Of a DNA stretch of 64,000 nt, positions 39,618-48,779 are shown piece by piece. Made by a program: the position numbers and the translations under genes. The stretch lies in contig DWZS01000003.1 in assembly GCA_019117445.1 (NCBI GenBank), positions 1-64,000 of the forward strand, given 5' to 3'. Source of the stretch: Candidatus Limosilactobacillus excrementigallinarum. Its GTDB lineage: Bacteria; Bacillota; Bacilli; Lactobacillales; Lactobacillaceae. The stretch's first letter is position 1. Each line of letters starts with the position of its first letter. A model generated the notes under the pieces. That model made no database searches. It was given only the letters and a program-made list of their open reading frames with translations, and had not been told where the DNA came from.

Positions 39618-40565
39618 ATGATTAAATACGATCACGTAGCTAAAACCTATTCCTCCGTTCCGGTCATTCGGGATGTTTCATTTGAAATTAACGAAGGGGA
39701 CCTCTTTGTGTTGGTTGGCCCTAGTGGGAGCGGGAAAACTACCTTATTGAAAATGTTCAATCGATTAACTGTCCCCACCGAAGGGAACGTCTATTATCAA
39801 GGGAAAAAGATTAAAGACTATGATCTCCAACAATTACGGTTACAAACTGGCTATGTTTTACAAGACAGTAGCTTATTTCCTAATTTAAATCTGCAGGATA
39901 ATATTGCGATTCAATTAGAACAGCAAGGGGTTGCGAAAGCAAAACGTCACCAGCGGGCGTGTGAACTATTACGGGCAGTCGATATGGATCCCGAAAAGTA
40001 CGCTAAACGGATGCCGAATGAACTGTCCGGAGGTGAGCAACAACGGGTCGGAATTATTCGAGCACTAGCCGCTAAACCGACGGTAATTTTAATGGATGAG
40101 CCGTTTAGTGCTTTGGATCCAGTGGTTCGTCGCCAATTGCAAGATCTGGTATTGAAACTGCAGAAGCAGACTAAAACTACCATCATCTTTGTGACGCATG
40201 ACATGCATGAGGCATTACGAATTGGTACAAAAATTGCGGTGCTCAAAGATGGTGTTTTGCAGCAGGTCGGGACACCCCAAGAAATTATTAACCAACCTGC
40301 AACTGCATTTGTAAAAGAGTTCTTTCATGGACATGGCTTTCATTTTTCGCTTAATGCAGTCCTTAATGACGGGTTAGGTAAGAAGACCAGCACGGCTTCT
40401 GATGATTTACCCGTGGTTACTGCCAAAAAGCTAGAAGAGTTATTTGTATTTTGCCGTGACCATCAGGCACAGCAGTTTGTTGTGCAGGCTGATGATGGTC
40501 AATACATTGTTAAGCGGCAGGATGTTTGGGATTATTTAATTAGGAGGGAAGAAAATCGTGCTTAA
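39618..40565 (+). CDS. Osmoprotectant/choline/glycine-betaine ABC transporter ATPase (OpuCA-like)
   Basis: GPSGSGKTTLLKMFNRL, LSGGEQQRVGI, C-terminal CBS-like extension. Confidence 0.9.
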   Translation: MIKYDHVAKTYSSVPVIRDVSFEINEGDLFVLVGPSGSGKTTLLKMFNRLTVPTEGNVYYQGKKIKDYDLQQLRLQTGYVLQDSSLFPNLNLQDNIAIQLEQQGVAKAKRHQRACELLRAVDMDPEKYAKRMPNELSGGEQQRVGIIRALAAKPTVILMDEPFSALDPVVRRQLQDLVLKLQKQTKTTIIFVTHDMHEALRIGTKIAVLKDGVLQQVGTPQEIINQPATAFVKEFFHGHGFHFSLNAVLNDGLGKKTSTASDDLPVVTAKKLEELFVFCRDHQAQQFVVQADDGQYIVKRQDVWDYLIRREENRA

Positions 40566-42090
40566 CTCAATTGCAGAAACGCTTCACGCTCAGCAGGGTG
40601 CGATTATTAAGGCAACCGAGCAACACATCAGTATTTCTTTACTGTCCCTACTAATTGCGATGGTGATTGCTATTCCCTTAGCAATCCTGCTAAAGGACCA
40701 TCGTCGTATCGCCGAAGCCTGTTTGCAAGTTGCGGGAATTATTCAAACGATTCCTAGTTTGGCCATTTTAGGGTTATTAATTCCGCTGGTGGGGATCGGC
40801 ACGGTACCGGCTATAATTGCCCTTGTGTTATATGCCATTATGCCGATTTTTCAAAACACCTATGCCGGACTTACGGAGATTGCGCCAAATTTAGAAGAAG
40901 CAGCGACGGCATTTGGTCTCACTAAATGGAAAAAGTTGCAACGGCTTGAATTACCATTGGCGATGCCGATGATTTTATCAGGAATTCGAATTTCGCTTGT
41001 GATGATTATTGGTACCGCGACCCTGGCAGCCTTAATTGGCGGTGGTGGTCTCGGAACCTTTATCTTGACGGGAATTCAATCCAATAATAATACCTATGTC
41101 ATTATTGGGGCGGTGTTGTCCGCCATTCTAGCCTTTTTCTTTAGTTGGTTATTAAAATTTGTCGGTAGTAATCCCAAACGTCTGCGGATCGGGATGGTTG
41201 CGATTGTAATTTTACTAGTTGGATTTGGCGGTTATAAAGGGTTTCAAGCATTGCGTCCCGCACCAACTAAGATTGTGATTGCGGGCAAAATGGGTAGTGA
41301 ACCCGATATCTTGATTCATATGTATAAGGATCTGATTCAGCAGGAAGATCCCCAGGCAGAGGTTACTTTAAAACCAAATTTTGGTGGTACGACATTCCTG
41401 TTTAAGGCGTTACAAAGTAATCAAATTGATGTTTATCCAGAATTTACGGGAACAGTCAACCAACAAATTATTAAGCTCAAGCAAAAAACGGGCGCTAATC
41501 CCCAAAAGACGTATCAGTTGGCCAAGCGGGAATTAGCACGCCGTTATCAAATGCGTTATTTGAAGCCAATGCAATATCAAAATGGGTATGCATTAGTGGT
41601 AAGTCCACAGTTTGCCAAAACTCACCAGTTAACAAAGATGAGCCAGCTCGCTAATTATAATAATGAAATTACTGCTGGCTTTGATCCTGATTTCTATCAA
41701 TTGCACGATGGTTATCAAGGATTGAAACAGCCATATGGCTATCATTTTAAGAATGTCAAAACTATGGAACCGGCTATTCGTTATCAAGCCATTGCCAATG
41801 GACGGGTGAATGTGGTCGATGGCTACACCACGGATCCGCAAATTACCCAATATCACTTGAAAATGTTACAGGATGATCGACACTTCTTCCCACCATACCA
41901 AGGGGCACCACTAATGAAGGAAAGCTTTGCTAAGCGGAATCCACGGGTGGTTGCTGCTCTCAATAAGTTGGCCGGAAAAATTACCACGAAAGAAATGCAG
42001 CACATGAACTATGAAGTAACGGTTAAAAAGAAAAGTGCAGCGACAGTGGCTCGGCAGTATTTGGTAAAACATCATTTATTAGATAACTAA
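40558..42090 (+). CDS. Osmoprotectant ABC permease-substrate-binding protein fusion (OpuCB/OpuCC-like)
   Basis: N-terminal permease TMs followed by SBP domain (IVIAGKMGSEPDILIHMYKDLIQQ...FPEF-like DVYPEFTGT). Confidence 0.9.
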   Translation: MLNSIAETLHAQQGAIIKATEQHISISLLSLLIAMVIAIPLAILLKDHRRIAEACLQVAGIIQTIPSLAILGLLIPLVGIGTVPAIIALVLYAIMPIFQNTYAGLTEIAPNLEEAATAFGLTKWKKLQRLELPLAMPMILSGIRISLVMIIGTATLAALIGGGGLGTFILTGIQSNNNTYVIIGAVLSAILAFFFSWLLKFVGSNPKRLRIGMVAIVILLVGFGGYKGFQALRPAPTKIVIAGKMGSEPDILIHMYKDLIQQEDPQAEVTLKPNFGGTTFLFKALQSNQIDVYPEFTGTVNQQIIKLKQKTGANPQKTYQLAKRELARRYQMRYLKPMQYQNGYALVVSPQFAKTHQLTKMSQLANYNNEITAGFDPDFYQLHDGYQGLKQPYGYHFKNVKTMEPAIRYQAIANGRVNVVDGYTTDPQITQYHLKMLQDDRHFFPPYQGAPLMKESFAKRNPRVVAALNKLAGKITTKEMQHMNYEVTVKKKSAATVARQYLVKHHLLDN

Positions 42091-42130
42091 AGTGGAAACT
42101 CAGGATGCGCATTCTGAGTTTCCACTTTAA
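42091..42130. terminator. Bidirectional terminator
   Basis: agtggaaactcaggatgcgcattctgagtttccacttt. Confidence 0.8.
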
Positions 42131-42131
42131 T

Positions 42132-42701
42132 TTATGAATTGGTAATTACGACCTTAGTCCCTTGTTTGATATTTTGGTACAACCAGCGAGCGTCTGGTAC
42201 GGAGAGGCGGATACAGCCATGTGAGTTGGCAGTTTTACCCAGTGATTGAGCTTCACTAACCAGGTATTGACCTTGGCGATTAACTGGGACGGAGTGGAAA
42301 AGGTACTCACCGTGATTCTTCCACGAAACCCAGTAACGGGCACCTTCGCCACTTTTGGCGTTAAAAAATGATTGGCCGCGTTCGGCTTGAATATGATAAG
42401 TACCAGTTGGTGTATTATTGTTCTTTCCAGAACCCGTCGACGCATACATGGTGTAGAGGGTTCTTCCGTGATTAATTAAGTAGACCCGTTGCCGCTTCTT
42501 CGAAACGAGGATCCAGAGATTAGGGTATTGACCAACGTTCGGGTAAGGTTTCGTTTCGGATGAATGTTGCCATTGATTACTGGTTGGCGTCTGGTGAGTG
42601 ATTGAAGTATTTTCAAGATGTTGGTGAAAAAGGTAGCGTCCACCAAAAAGCACCAGGCACACTAGCACGATCAAAATGATCAAATGACGGATAAATTTCA
42701 T
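42132..42701 (-). CDS. L,D-transpeptidase (YkuD domain)
   Basis: NSHGCIRLSVPDARWLY catalytic motif; N-terminal TM. Confidence 0.9.
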   Translation of the reverse strand: MKFIRHLIILIVLVCLVLFGGRYLFHQHLENTSITHQTPTSNQWQHSSETKPYPNVGQYPNLWILVSKKRQRVYLINHGRTLYTMYASTGSGKNNNTPTGTYHIQAERGQSFFNAKSGEGARYWVSWKNHGEYLFHSVPVNRQGQYLVSEAQSLGKTANSHGCIRLSVPDARWLYQNIKQGTKVVITNS

Positions 42702-42796
42702 AATGAACTTCCTTAATTATTAATGATTAGCCATGAGTTTAGCACAAAAAGCTGCCAGAGAAATAAGCTTAACCAGAATTTAAATGATTATCAAAA

Positions 42797-42832
42797 ACCG
42801 GTCAGCATTGTTTGATGCTGACCGGTTTATTA
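42797..42832 (-). terminator. Terminator of the second L,D-transpeptidase gene
   Basis: aaaccggtcagcat...atgctgaccggttt. Confidence 0.75.
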
Positions 42833-42841
42833 GTTTTTAAG

Positions 42842-43381
42842 CTAGTCTTTGGAAATAACAACTTTCGTGCCGGTAGGGATGTTTTTGTACATCCATTGTG
42901 AATCTGGAATTGATAGACGGATACAACCGTGTGACATTGGCTTTTTTCCTAAGTAAGAAGCCTGCTTCTTGTCGTATTGCCCCTTATCGTTAATTGGGAC
43001 AGAGTGGAAGAGAAAGTCGTTGCCCTTCCAAGCCACGTAGTAGTTAGCTCCCGCCTTTTCCTCTTGGTTATAGAAGGTATCTCCACGGATGTCTTCAATG
43101 TGGTAAGTACCAGTCGGCGTAGCGTTATGCGCACCAGAGGAACAGTACATTGTGTAGAGCTTTTTATTCTTATTGCTCATCAGGTAAACGCGTTGCTTTT
43201 TCAAATTGACGTGAATCCACATTCCCGGATTTTTTTGGACATCTGGGTATGGTTTGTTTTCTGAAGGTTTGCGGTAATCAATCTTGGCAGCCTTCGCAGA
43301 TCCGGCGGTTCCACCCCAGATCATCATTAGTAGTGCTGCCACGAGAGTAGTTGCTAATAATAATTTACTAAATTTCTTCAT
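42842..43381 (-). CDS. L,D-transpeptidase (YkuD domain)
   Basis: MSHGCIRLSIPDSQWMY; signal/TM N-terminus. Confidence 0.9.
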   Translation of the reverse strand: MKKFSKLLLATTLVAALLMMIWGGTAGSAKAAKIDYRKPSENKPYPDVQKNPGMWIHVNLKKQRVYLMSNKNKKLYTMYCSSGAHNATPTGTYHIEDIRGDTFYNQEEKAGANYYVAWKGNDFLFHSVPINDKGQYDKKQASYLGKKPMSHGCIRLSIPDSQWMYKNIPTGTKVVISKD

Positions 43382-43429
43382 TTTAATTCGCTCCCTTAAT
43401 AATACAGGGAACATTCTAACACATTTGGG

Positions 43430-44419
43430 TTACAGAGACTGAAGATTTTTGACACTTTTCCGTTCGTTAATGTTCACAGGAATAAATTCGGCGTCTGCAT
43501 TCTCAATTAAATTGGTGACACTTCGTTGCCCCATTAATTTAAATTGCTGTGAAACACTGGTAATGGTCGGTGATGTGATATCACAAATAAAAGTGCCGTC
43601 AATACTAATGATGGAAAGGTCTTCAGGAATAGAATATCCATACTGGTTGGCTGCCTTAATAAGTCCAGCGGCAACCATGTCACTTGCAGCGATAATGGCC
43701 GTTAAACCTACATTACGCACCCGTTTAAATAATTTTTGGGCATTTTCAAAACTGTAATCACCATATTGCACCCAGTTTGGATCGACCACTAGGTTGGCTT
43801 TAGTCATTACTTTTTCATAGCCGAGTAGCCGTTGCTTTCCAGTCGTGGATTGGTCAATTCCTAATAAACCAATCTTGGAATGACCATGCTCAATTAAGTA
43901 CGAGGTTGCTAATTCACCAATCTTAATGTTATCAGAACTGATAAATTTAGTTTCTTGATCATCACTACCGTAAATAGAAACAAAACGGTAAGGAATGCCA
44001 GAATTATTGAGTAGACTTAATTGACGGGAAGTAGCTTTGGCAGAGATGAGCAGAATTCCCGAAACAGAGCGGGCCAAAACGTTATTAATCGCCTGCGTCA
44101 GCATTGCCGCATCGTTATTTCCCGCATAAAAAATAATCGAATTCCGGTGAGCATCCTGAAGCGCTTCTTGAATGCCATCAAGAACTTCCTGCCAGAAATG
44201 AGTCTTGGTATTATTAATGATGATGGCGATAGTTTTAACTTCATTGGCGGCTAACTCTGCGGCCGATACATTGCGGTGATAGCCTAACTGGTCGGCAACT
44301 TTACGAACGACCTTCGCAGTCTCTTCACGATAGGTTCCCGCTTTATTTGAGAGAACCCGGGAAACGGTTGCCGTAGATACATGGGCCGCCTTGGCAACAT
44401 CTTTAATTGTGGCTTTCAT
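43430..44419 (-). CDS. LacI-family transcriptional regulator
   Basis: MKATIKDVAKAAHVSTATVSRVLSNKAGTYREETAKVV; periplasmic-binding-like effector domain. Confidence 0.92.
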   Translation of the reverse strand: MKATIKDVAKAAHVSTATVSRVLSNKAGTYREETAKVVRKVADQLGYHRNVSAAELAANEVKTIAIIINNTKTHFWQEVLDGIQEALQDAHRNSIIFYAGNNDAAMLTQAINNVLARSVSGILLISAKATSRQLSLLNNSGIPYRFVSIYGSDDQETKFISSDNIKIGELATSYLIEHGHSKIGLLGIDQSTTGKQRLLGYEKVMTKANLVVDPNWVQYGDYSFENAQKLFKRVRNVGLTAIIAASDMVAAGLIKAANQYGYSIPEDLSIISIDGTFICDITSPTITSVSQQFKLMGQRSVTNLIENADAEFIPVNINERKSVKNLQSL

Positions 44420-44476
44420 TTATTTACTTCCTCCGCATATTTTCATTACTACCATTATAGTGCATTTTTGCTAACT

Positions 44477-44557
44477 AGCAAGCGTTTACATTATTATTAC
44501 ATGGCTATTGTAAACGTTTACGTAATGTGATACAGTAAAAACTGTAAACGAATTACA
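44477..44557. promoter_or_regulatory. Three cre/LacI-type operators between the LacI regulator and GH31 gene
   Basis: AGCAAGCGTTTACA (44477-44490), TGTAAACGTTTACG (44509-44522), TGTAAACGAATTACA (44543-44557). Confidence 0.7.
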
Positions 44558-44594
44558 TTTAACTTCACGTCAACTGAAAGGGAGTTTCATGACA

Positions 44595-46922
44595 ATGAGT
44601 AATCAATTAACAGGGTATCAGGATGATAATCAAACAATTACATTAAGTTTTGCTTCCAGCAAGGACTTAATTTTAAAAATTTTAACGAATGAGATTATTC
44701 AGGTTTTTCAAGATCATGGTTGTCCAACTAATTCGTATGCGATTGAGGGCAATAAACAGCGGAAAACCAATTATACAGTCGAAAATAAGGGTGATCATAT
44801 TGAAATCCGGACTGGTGCATTGATCGTTAAAGCATATAATGACGCTAAGCTTGATGTTTATGATGCGGATGGCAATCCGCTAGTGATTGACTATCGAGGA
44901 AAGCGAAAGCCATTACCAACCGACATGGATGATGAGCACCGGAAAACGGTAATGTCAGAAGGACATGCGGTTCATGCTAAGGCCAATCCAGACAACGTTA
45001 ATTTTGAAATCATTAAGTCATTGGCTAAGGATGAAGTCTTCTATGGATTGGGTGGTAAAACTGGCTTTTTGAATAAGCGTGGGTATGAATATGATAATTG
45101 GAATAGTGACGTACCTGTCCTGCACAATGAAACGGAAACCCACCTTTATAAGTCGATCCCTGTAATGTATGGTTTGAAAAATGGGCATCCGTACGGCTTA
45201 TTCTTTGATGATACCTACAAGAGTCATTTTGACCTTGGTAAGGAAAGCGACAATTACTATTATTATTCTGCAGTTGGTGGAAACGTTGATTACTACATTT
45301 TAGGTGGTCACACGCTGAAGGATGTTGTTGCTAACTATACCTACTTAACCGGGGTTGTTCCTCTGCCACAAAAGTGGATGTTAGGTTACCAACAATCTCG
45401 CTGGGGATACAGTACTAGTGACCAGCGAGTAGAAAGCATTGCGGATGGCTTTGCAGAGCACAATCTGCCAATTGATGTCATTCACTTAGATATTGATTAC
45501 ATGTACGGCTATCGTGATTTCACTTGGGACACTACTAAATATCAGGACCCCAAAGCCTTTGTCCAAAAGATGAAGCAACGTGGGATTCGTTTAATGCCGA
45601 TCTTGGACGCCGGAGTTAAAGTCGACGATAAGTATGACATCTATAAAGAAGGAATGGAGAAAGGCTACTTTGTAACCAATCCTGACGGGAGTGTCTACGT
45701 TGGCTCCGTTTGGCCAGGCGACTCGGTTTTTCCAGACTTTGGTAACGAAAATGTACGCAAGTGGTGGGCAAAGCACGTGAAATTCTTTGCTGACATGGGT
45801 GTGTGCGGAGTTTGGAACGACATGGATGAACCCGCAAATTTCCGGGCCAAAGGGCAATTGCCAGACGACCTGGTCTTCCATGATGGGGTAAACATTAGTA
45901 CCCATGCCAAAATGCACAACGTCTTTGGCCACCTACAAGCTCAAGCAACTTATGAAGGAATGAAGCAGGCCACTGGTAAGCGGCCGTACATTATTACCCG
46001 AGCTGCCTATGCGGGGACCCAAAAGTATTCAACGGTTTGGACCGGTGATAATACAGCGGTTTGGTCTCACCTCCAATTGGCAATTCCACAGTTAAACGGC
46101 CTTGGTTTGAGTGGCTTTGCCTTTGCTGGGACCGACATCGGTGGGTTCCAAGAAGATACCACGCCGGAGTTGTTAACCCGGTGGATTGAAGCTTCATTGC
46201 TAGTTCCACTCTTCCGGAACCACTCGATTTTAGGATCACGGTATCAAGAACCATGGGCATTCGATAAACAAACACTGGATATTTACCGCAAGTACTTGAA
46301 CTTACGGTACCGGTTCATCCCATACTTGTACGATCAATTCCGGCACGAAACGGAATCAGGGTTACCAGTAATGCGGCCATTGGTCCTGAATTACCCTGAT
46401 GATCAAGAAACGCGGAATTTGAATGATGAATACATGATTGGTACCAACGTCTTGGTTGCACCAATTGTTAATCAAGGAGCCACAAAACGGTTGGTCTACT
46501 TACCAGCAGGAAACTGGATTGACTTCTGGAACCATGCTGAATATTCGGGTCAACAGTACATCATGGCGGATGCACCAATTGATAAGTTGCCACTCTTTGT
46601 TAAGGCAAACACAGTCTTACCATGGGGTAACAAGGTAATGCACGTTAGTGATGAACCAGAGAAAGTCATGACGTTCCGGCTCTTTGGTGAATGTGGTTCG
46701 ACTAAGCATTATCAAGACAATGGTCAAGACTTTAAGTACCAACAGGGTGAATTTAATGAATACTATGTTGAAGTGACTGAAGACGGTCATGTGGCCGTGA
46801 AGTTAACAAAGCATGGTTACAAGCCAACGTATGAAAAGATTTACGTTGAAACTGATCAAAGCCGCTATGAGTTCACTTATCATGCTGATACTGATGAATA
46901 TAAATTAGTGAATGAACAATAA
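44595..46922 (+). CDS. GH31 alpha-glucosidase / alpha-xylosidase-family glycosidase
   Basis: GVWNDMDEPANF catalytic region, LDIDYMYGYRDFTWD, FAGTDIGGF. Confidence 0.95.
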   Translation: MSNQLTGYQDDNQTITLSFASSKDLILKILTNEIIQVFQDHGCPTNSYAIEGNKQRKTNYTVENKGDHIEIRTGALIVKAYNDAKLDVYDADGNPLVIDYRGKRKPLPTDMDDEHRKTVMSEGHAVHAKANPDNVNFEIIKSLAKDEVFYGLGGKTGFLNKRGYEYDNWNSDVPVLHNETETHLYKSIPVMYGLKNGHPYGLFFDDTYKSHFDLGKESDNYYYYSAVGGNVDYYILGGHTLKDVVANYTYLTGVVPLPQKWMLGYQQSRWGYSTSDQRVESIADGFAEHNLPIDVIHLDIDYMYGYRDFTWDTTKYQDPKAFVQKMKQRGIRLMPILDAGVKVDDKYDIYKEGMEKGYFVTNPDGSVYVGSVWPGDSVFPDFGNENVRKWWAKHVKFFADMGVCGVWNDMDEPANFRAKGQLPDDLVFHDGVNISTHAKMHNVFGHLQAQATYEGMKQATGKRPYIITRAAYAGTQKYSTVWTGDNTAVWSHLQLAIPQLNGLGLSGFAFAGTDIGGFQEDTTPELLTRWIEASLLVPLFRNHSILGSRYQEPWAFDKQTLDIYRKYLNLRYRFIPYLYDQFRHETESGLPVMRPLVLNYPDDQETRNLNDEYMIGTNVLVAPIVNQGATKRLVYLPAGNWIDFWNHAEYSGQQYIMADAPIDKLPLFVKANTVLPWGNKVMHVSDEPEKVMTFRLFGECGSTKHYQDNGQDFKYQQGEFNEYYVEVTEDGHVAVKLTKHGYKPTYEKIYVETDQSRYEFTYHADTDEYKLVNEQ

Positions 46923-46931
46923 TCAATTGTA

Positions 46932-46983
46932 AAAAAAATACGGCGTAGAATTCGGATCCATCGGACTCTACGCCGTATTTTTA
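46932..46983. terminator. Bidirectional terminator
   Basis: aaaatacggcgtaga...tctacgccgtattttt. Confidence 0.8.
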
Positions 46984-46998
46984 TGTTCAAAACTCTGG

Positions 46999-47646
46999 CT
47001 AGCACTTTTCTAGATCGGTTGGTGTATGGAGTAAGTAATCTGCTGCTCCTTTGATCGAATCTGGATCTGCAGAGCCATATAATGCTGCAGCAAATTTAAC
47101 CCCGGCAGCGTGGGCCGCCTTTAAGTCATTAATGGTATCGCCGACATAGACGGTCGTATTTGGATCAGCATCGAGTGCCTTGACCGCCGCAAGAATAGGG
47201 TCGGGAGCTGGCTTGTGCTTTTCGGTATCTTCAGAGGTGATGGCAACCTTAAAAAGATCGGCAAAATAATACTGCCGCTGAAACTTGGCATACTCATAAG
47301 CCAACTTTGAAGTTGCAACCGCCAGTTGGGTATCGGTACGTTTGGAAAGGTCATCCAGCATTTCTTTGATTCCAGGGAACACCGTTACCCGGTCTTGCCG
47401 AGTATAGGAAAGCTGAAACCATTCTTCTTGGATGGGCCGGATGTCTGCTTCTTTGACCTTGGCGAGCCGGAGAGCATCGTCAGCAGTAATGCCGAATCCT
47501 TCCTTATTGAGACGATCCGTTTCCTCCTTTGTATATTGGTAACCATGCTTGGCTAACACTTCAAACATGGCGGGCATGTACATATCAATCGTATTGATTA
47601 ATGTTCCATCAATATCAAAGATAAAGTTTTTCATTTGAGCCATCAT
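46999..47646 (-). CDS. HAD-family hydrolase (phosphoglycolate phosphatase-like)
   Basis: FIFDIDGTLINTIDMY; VYVGDTINDLKAAHAAG. Confidence 0.9.
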   Translation of the reverse strand: MMAQMKNFIFDIDGTLINTIDMYMPAMFEVLAKHGYQYTKEETDRLNKEGFGITADDALRLAKVKEADIRPIQEEWFQLSYTRQDRVTVFPGIKEMLDDLSKRTDTQLAVATSKLAYEYAKFQRQYYFADLFKVAITSEDTEKHKPAPDPILAAVKALDADPNTTVYVGDTINDLKAAHAAGVKFAAALYGSADPDSIKGAADYLLHTPTDLEKC

Positions 47647-47701
47647 AATTCCTCCCACTTGATAATAACTATATTTTACGCCCTTTCGGGACAAACCAAA
47701 A

Positions 47702-47741
47702 GGGACAAAAGATGACCATTGCAGTGGTCCAATTTTGTCCC
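47702..47741. terminator. Terminator hairpin between HAD and peptidase genes
   Basis: gggacaaaag.tgaccattgcagtggtcc.attttgtccc stem-loop. Confidence 0.55.
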
Positions 47742-47750
47742 CTCGAAAAA

Positions 47751-48662
47751 TTATTTATTAAAGGTTCCTGCTTCCACCTGGCGCAGGAAGTCGGCAAGGT
47801 GTTTGTAGTATACATCAGGGTTATCCAGCATGTGGTGATGACCACCATTTGGCGTGGTAACCAGCTTAGCGTTTGGAATCAACTTTTCCATTCGCCGAGC
47901 GGCACTTAGTGGCATCGTTTCGTGCTCACCAAAGGTCAGGAGAGTTGGCACCTTGATGTTGTGTAGCTGATCAGTGAAGTGCCAGCTAGCTAGCTTTCCA
48001 GTGATGACAAATTCGTTATCTCCTTGGAAGGCATGGTAAACAGCATCACCATCTAAACTGCGAACGTGTTCCAGTTTGGATGGTTGTTTACGGTCAACGT
48101 AGTTTTCGTTTAAGACCTGTACGTCAGCTTGATAACGGTCGTTATCCCAGTTGCCATTATCTTCGCACTCCTTCATAAAGGCCACTTCTTCAGCCGGGAG
48201 GACATCTTCCCGAATTTTATTGACGTGTTCAACATAATCGTCAACGTCATCAACCATTGAGGAGATGATTGCGCCCTTCAGATGTTGTCCATATTTAACG
48301 GCATATTCTTGAACGAGAAGGCCACCCCAGCTTTGTCCAATAAGGTAGAAGTTGTCAAGGCCAAGTTTTTGGCGCACTTCTTCAACTTCATCGAGGAAGT
48401 ATTCGTAGGTTAAGTATTTTTTTGCAATTGCTGGGTCAGAGTAATCAGGCTGATCAGAGTAGAGGGAGCCTAATTGATCATACATGTGAACCTGAACGTT
48501 CATCCCCTGCTTCTTTAATTGTTCAGCGGTATCTTCCCAGTATTCATGATTGCCACCAGGGCCACCATGTAGGGCAAGGAGATGGATATCGCCCTCTCCT
48601 TGGGTATTGGTCCAAAGGTGGTAGCCGTTATCTAAGGTTAAGATTTTGGTTCCTTGCTTCAT
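47751..48662 (-). CDS. Proline iminopeptidase-family alpha/beta hydrolase
   Basis: LALHGGPGGNHEYWEDTAEQL, LIGQSWGGLLVQEYA. Confidence 0.92.
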   Translation of the reverse strand: MKQGTKILTLDNGYHLWTNTQGEGDIHLLALHGGPGGNHEYWEDTAEQLKKQGMNVQVHMYDQLGSLYSDQPDYSDPAIAKKYLTYEYFLDEVEEVRQKLGLDNFYLIGQSWGGLLVQEYAVKYGQHLKGAIISSMVDDVDDYVEHVNKIREDVLPAEEVAFMKECEDNGNWDNDRYQADVQVLNENYVDRKQPSKLEHVRSLDGDAVYHAFQGDNEFVITGKLASWHFTDQLHNIKVPTLLTFGEHETMPLSAARRMEKLIPNAKLVTTPNGGHHHMLDNPDVYYKHLADFLRQVEAGTFNK

Positions 48663-48779
48663 AATGAATCTTCCTCTCTCGTCTCTATTAGAATATGGTA
48701 AATGTTAACTCATTTTTCTTTAAAAAACAAACGCCCGTGATGGTAACCATCAGCAGACGTTGTGAAATCAAAAAACTAA

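Noticed and set aside
45591-46275. Minus-strand ORFs inside the GH31 gene
   Set aside because: Overlap a conserved glycosidase frame; no independent coding evidence
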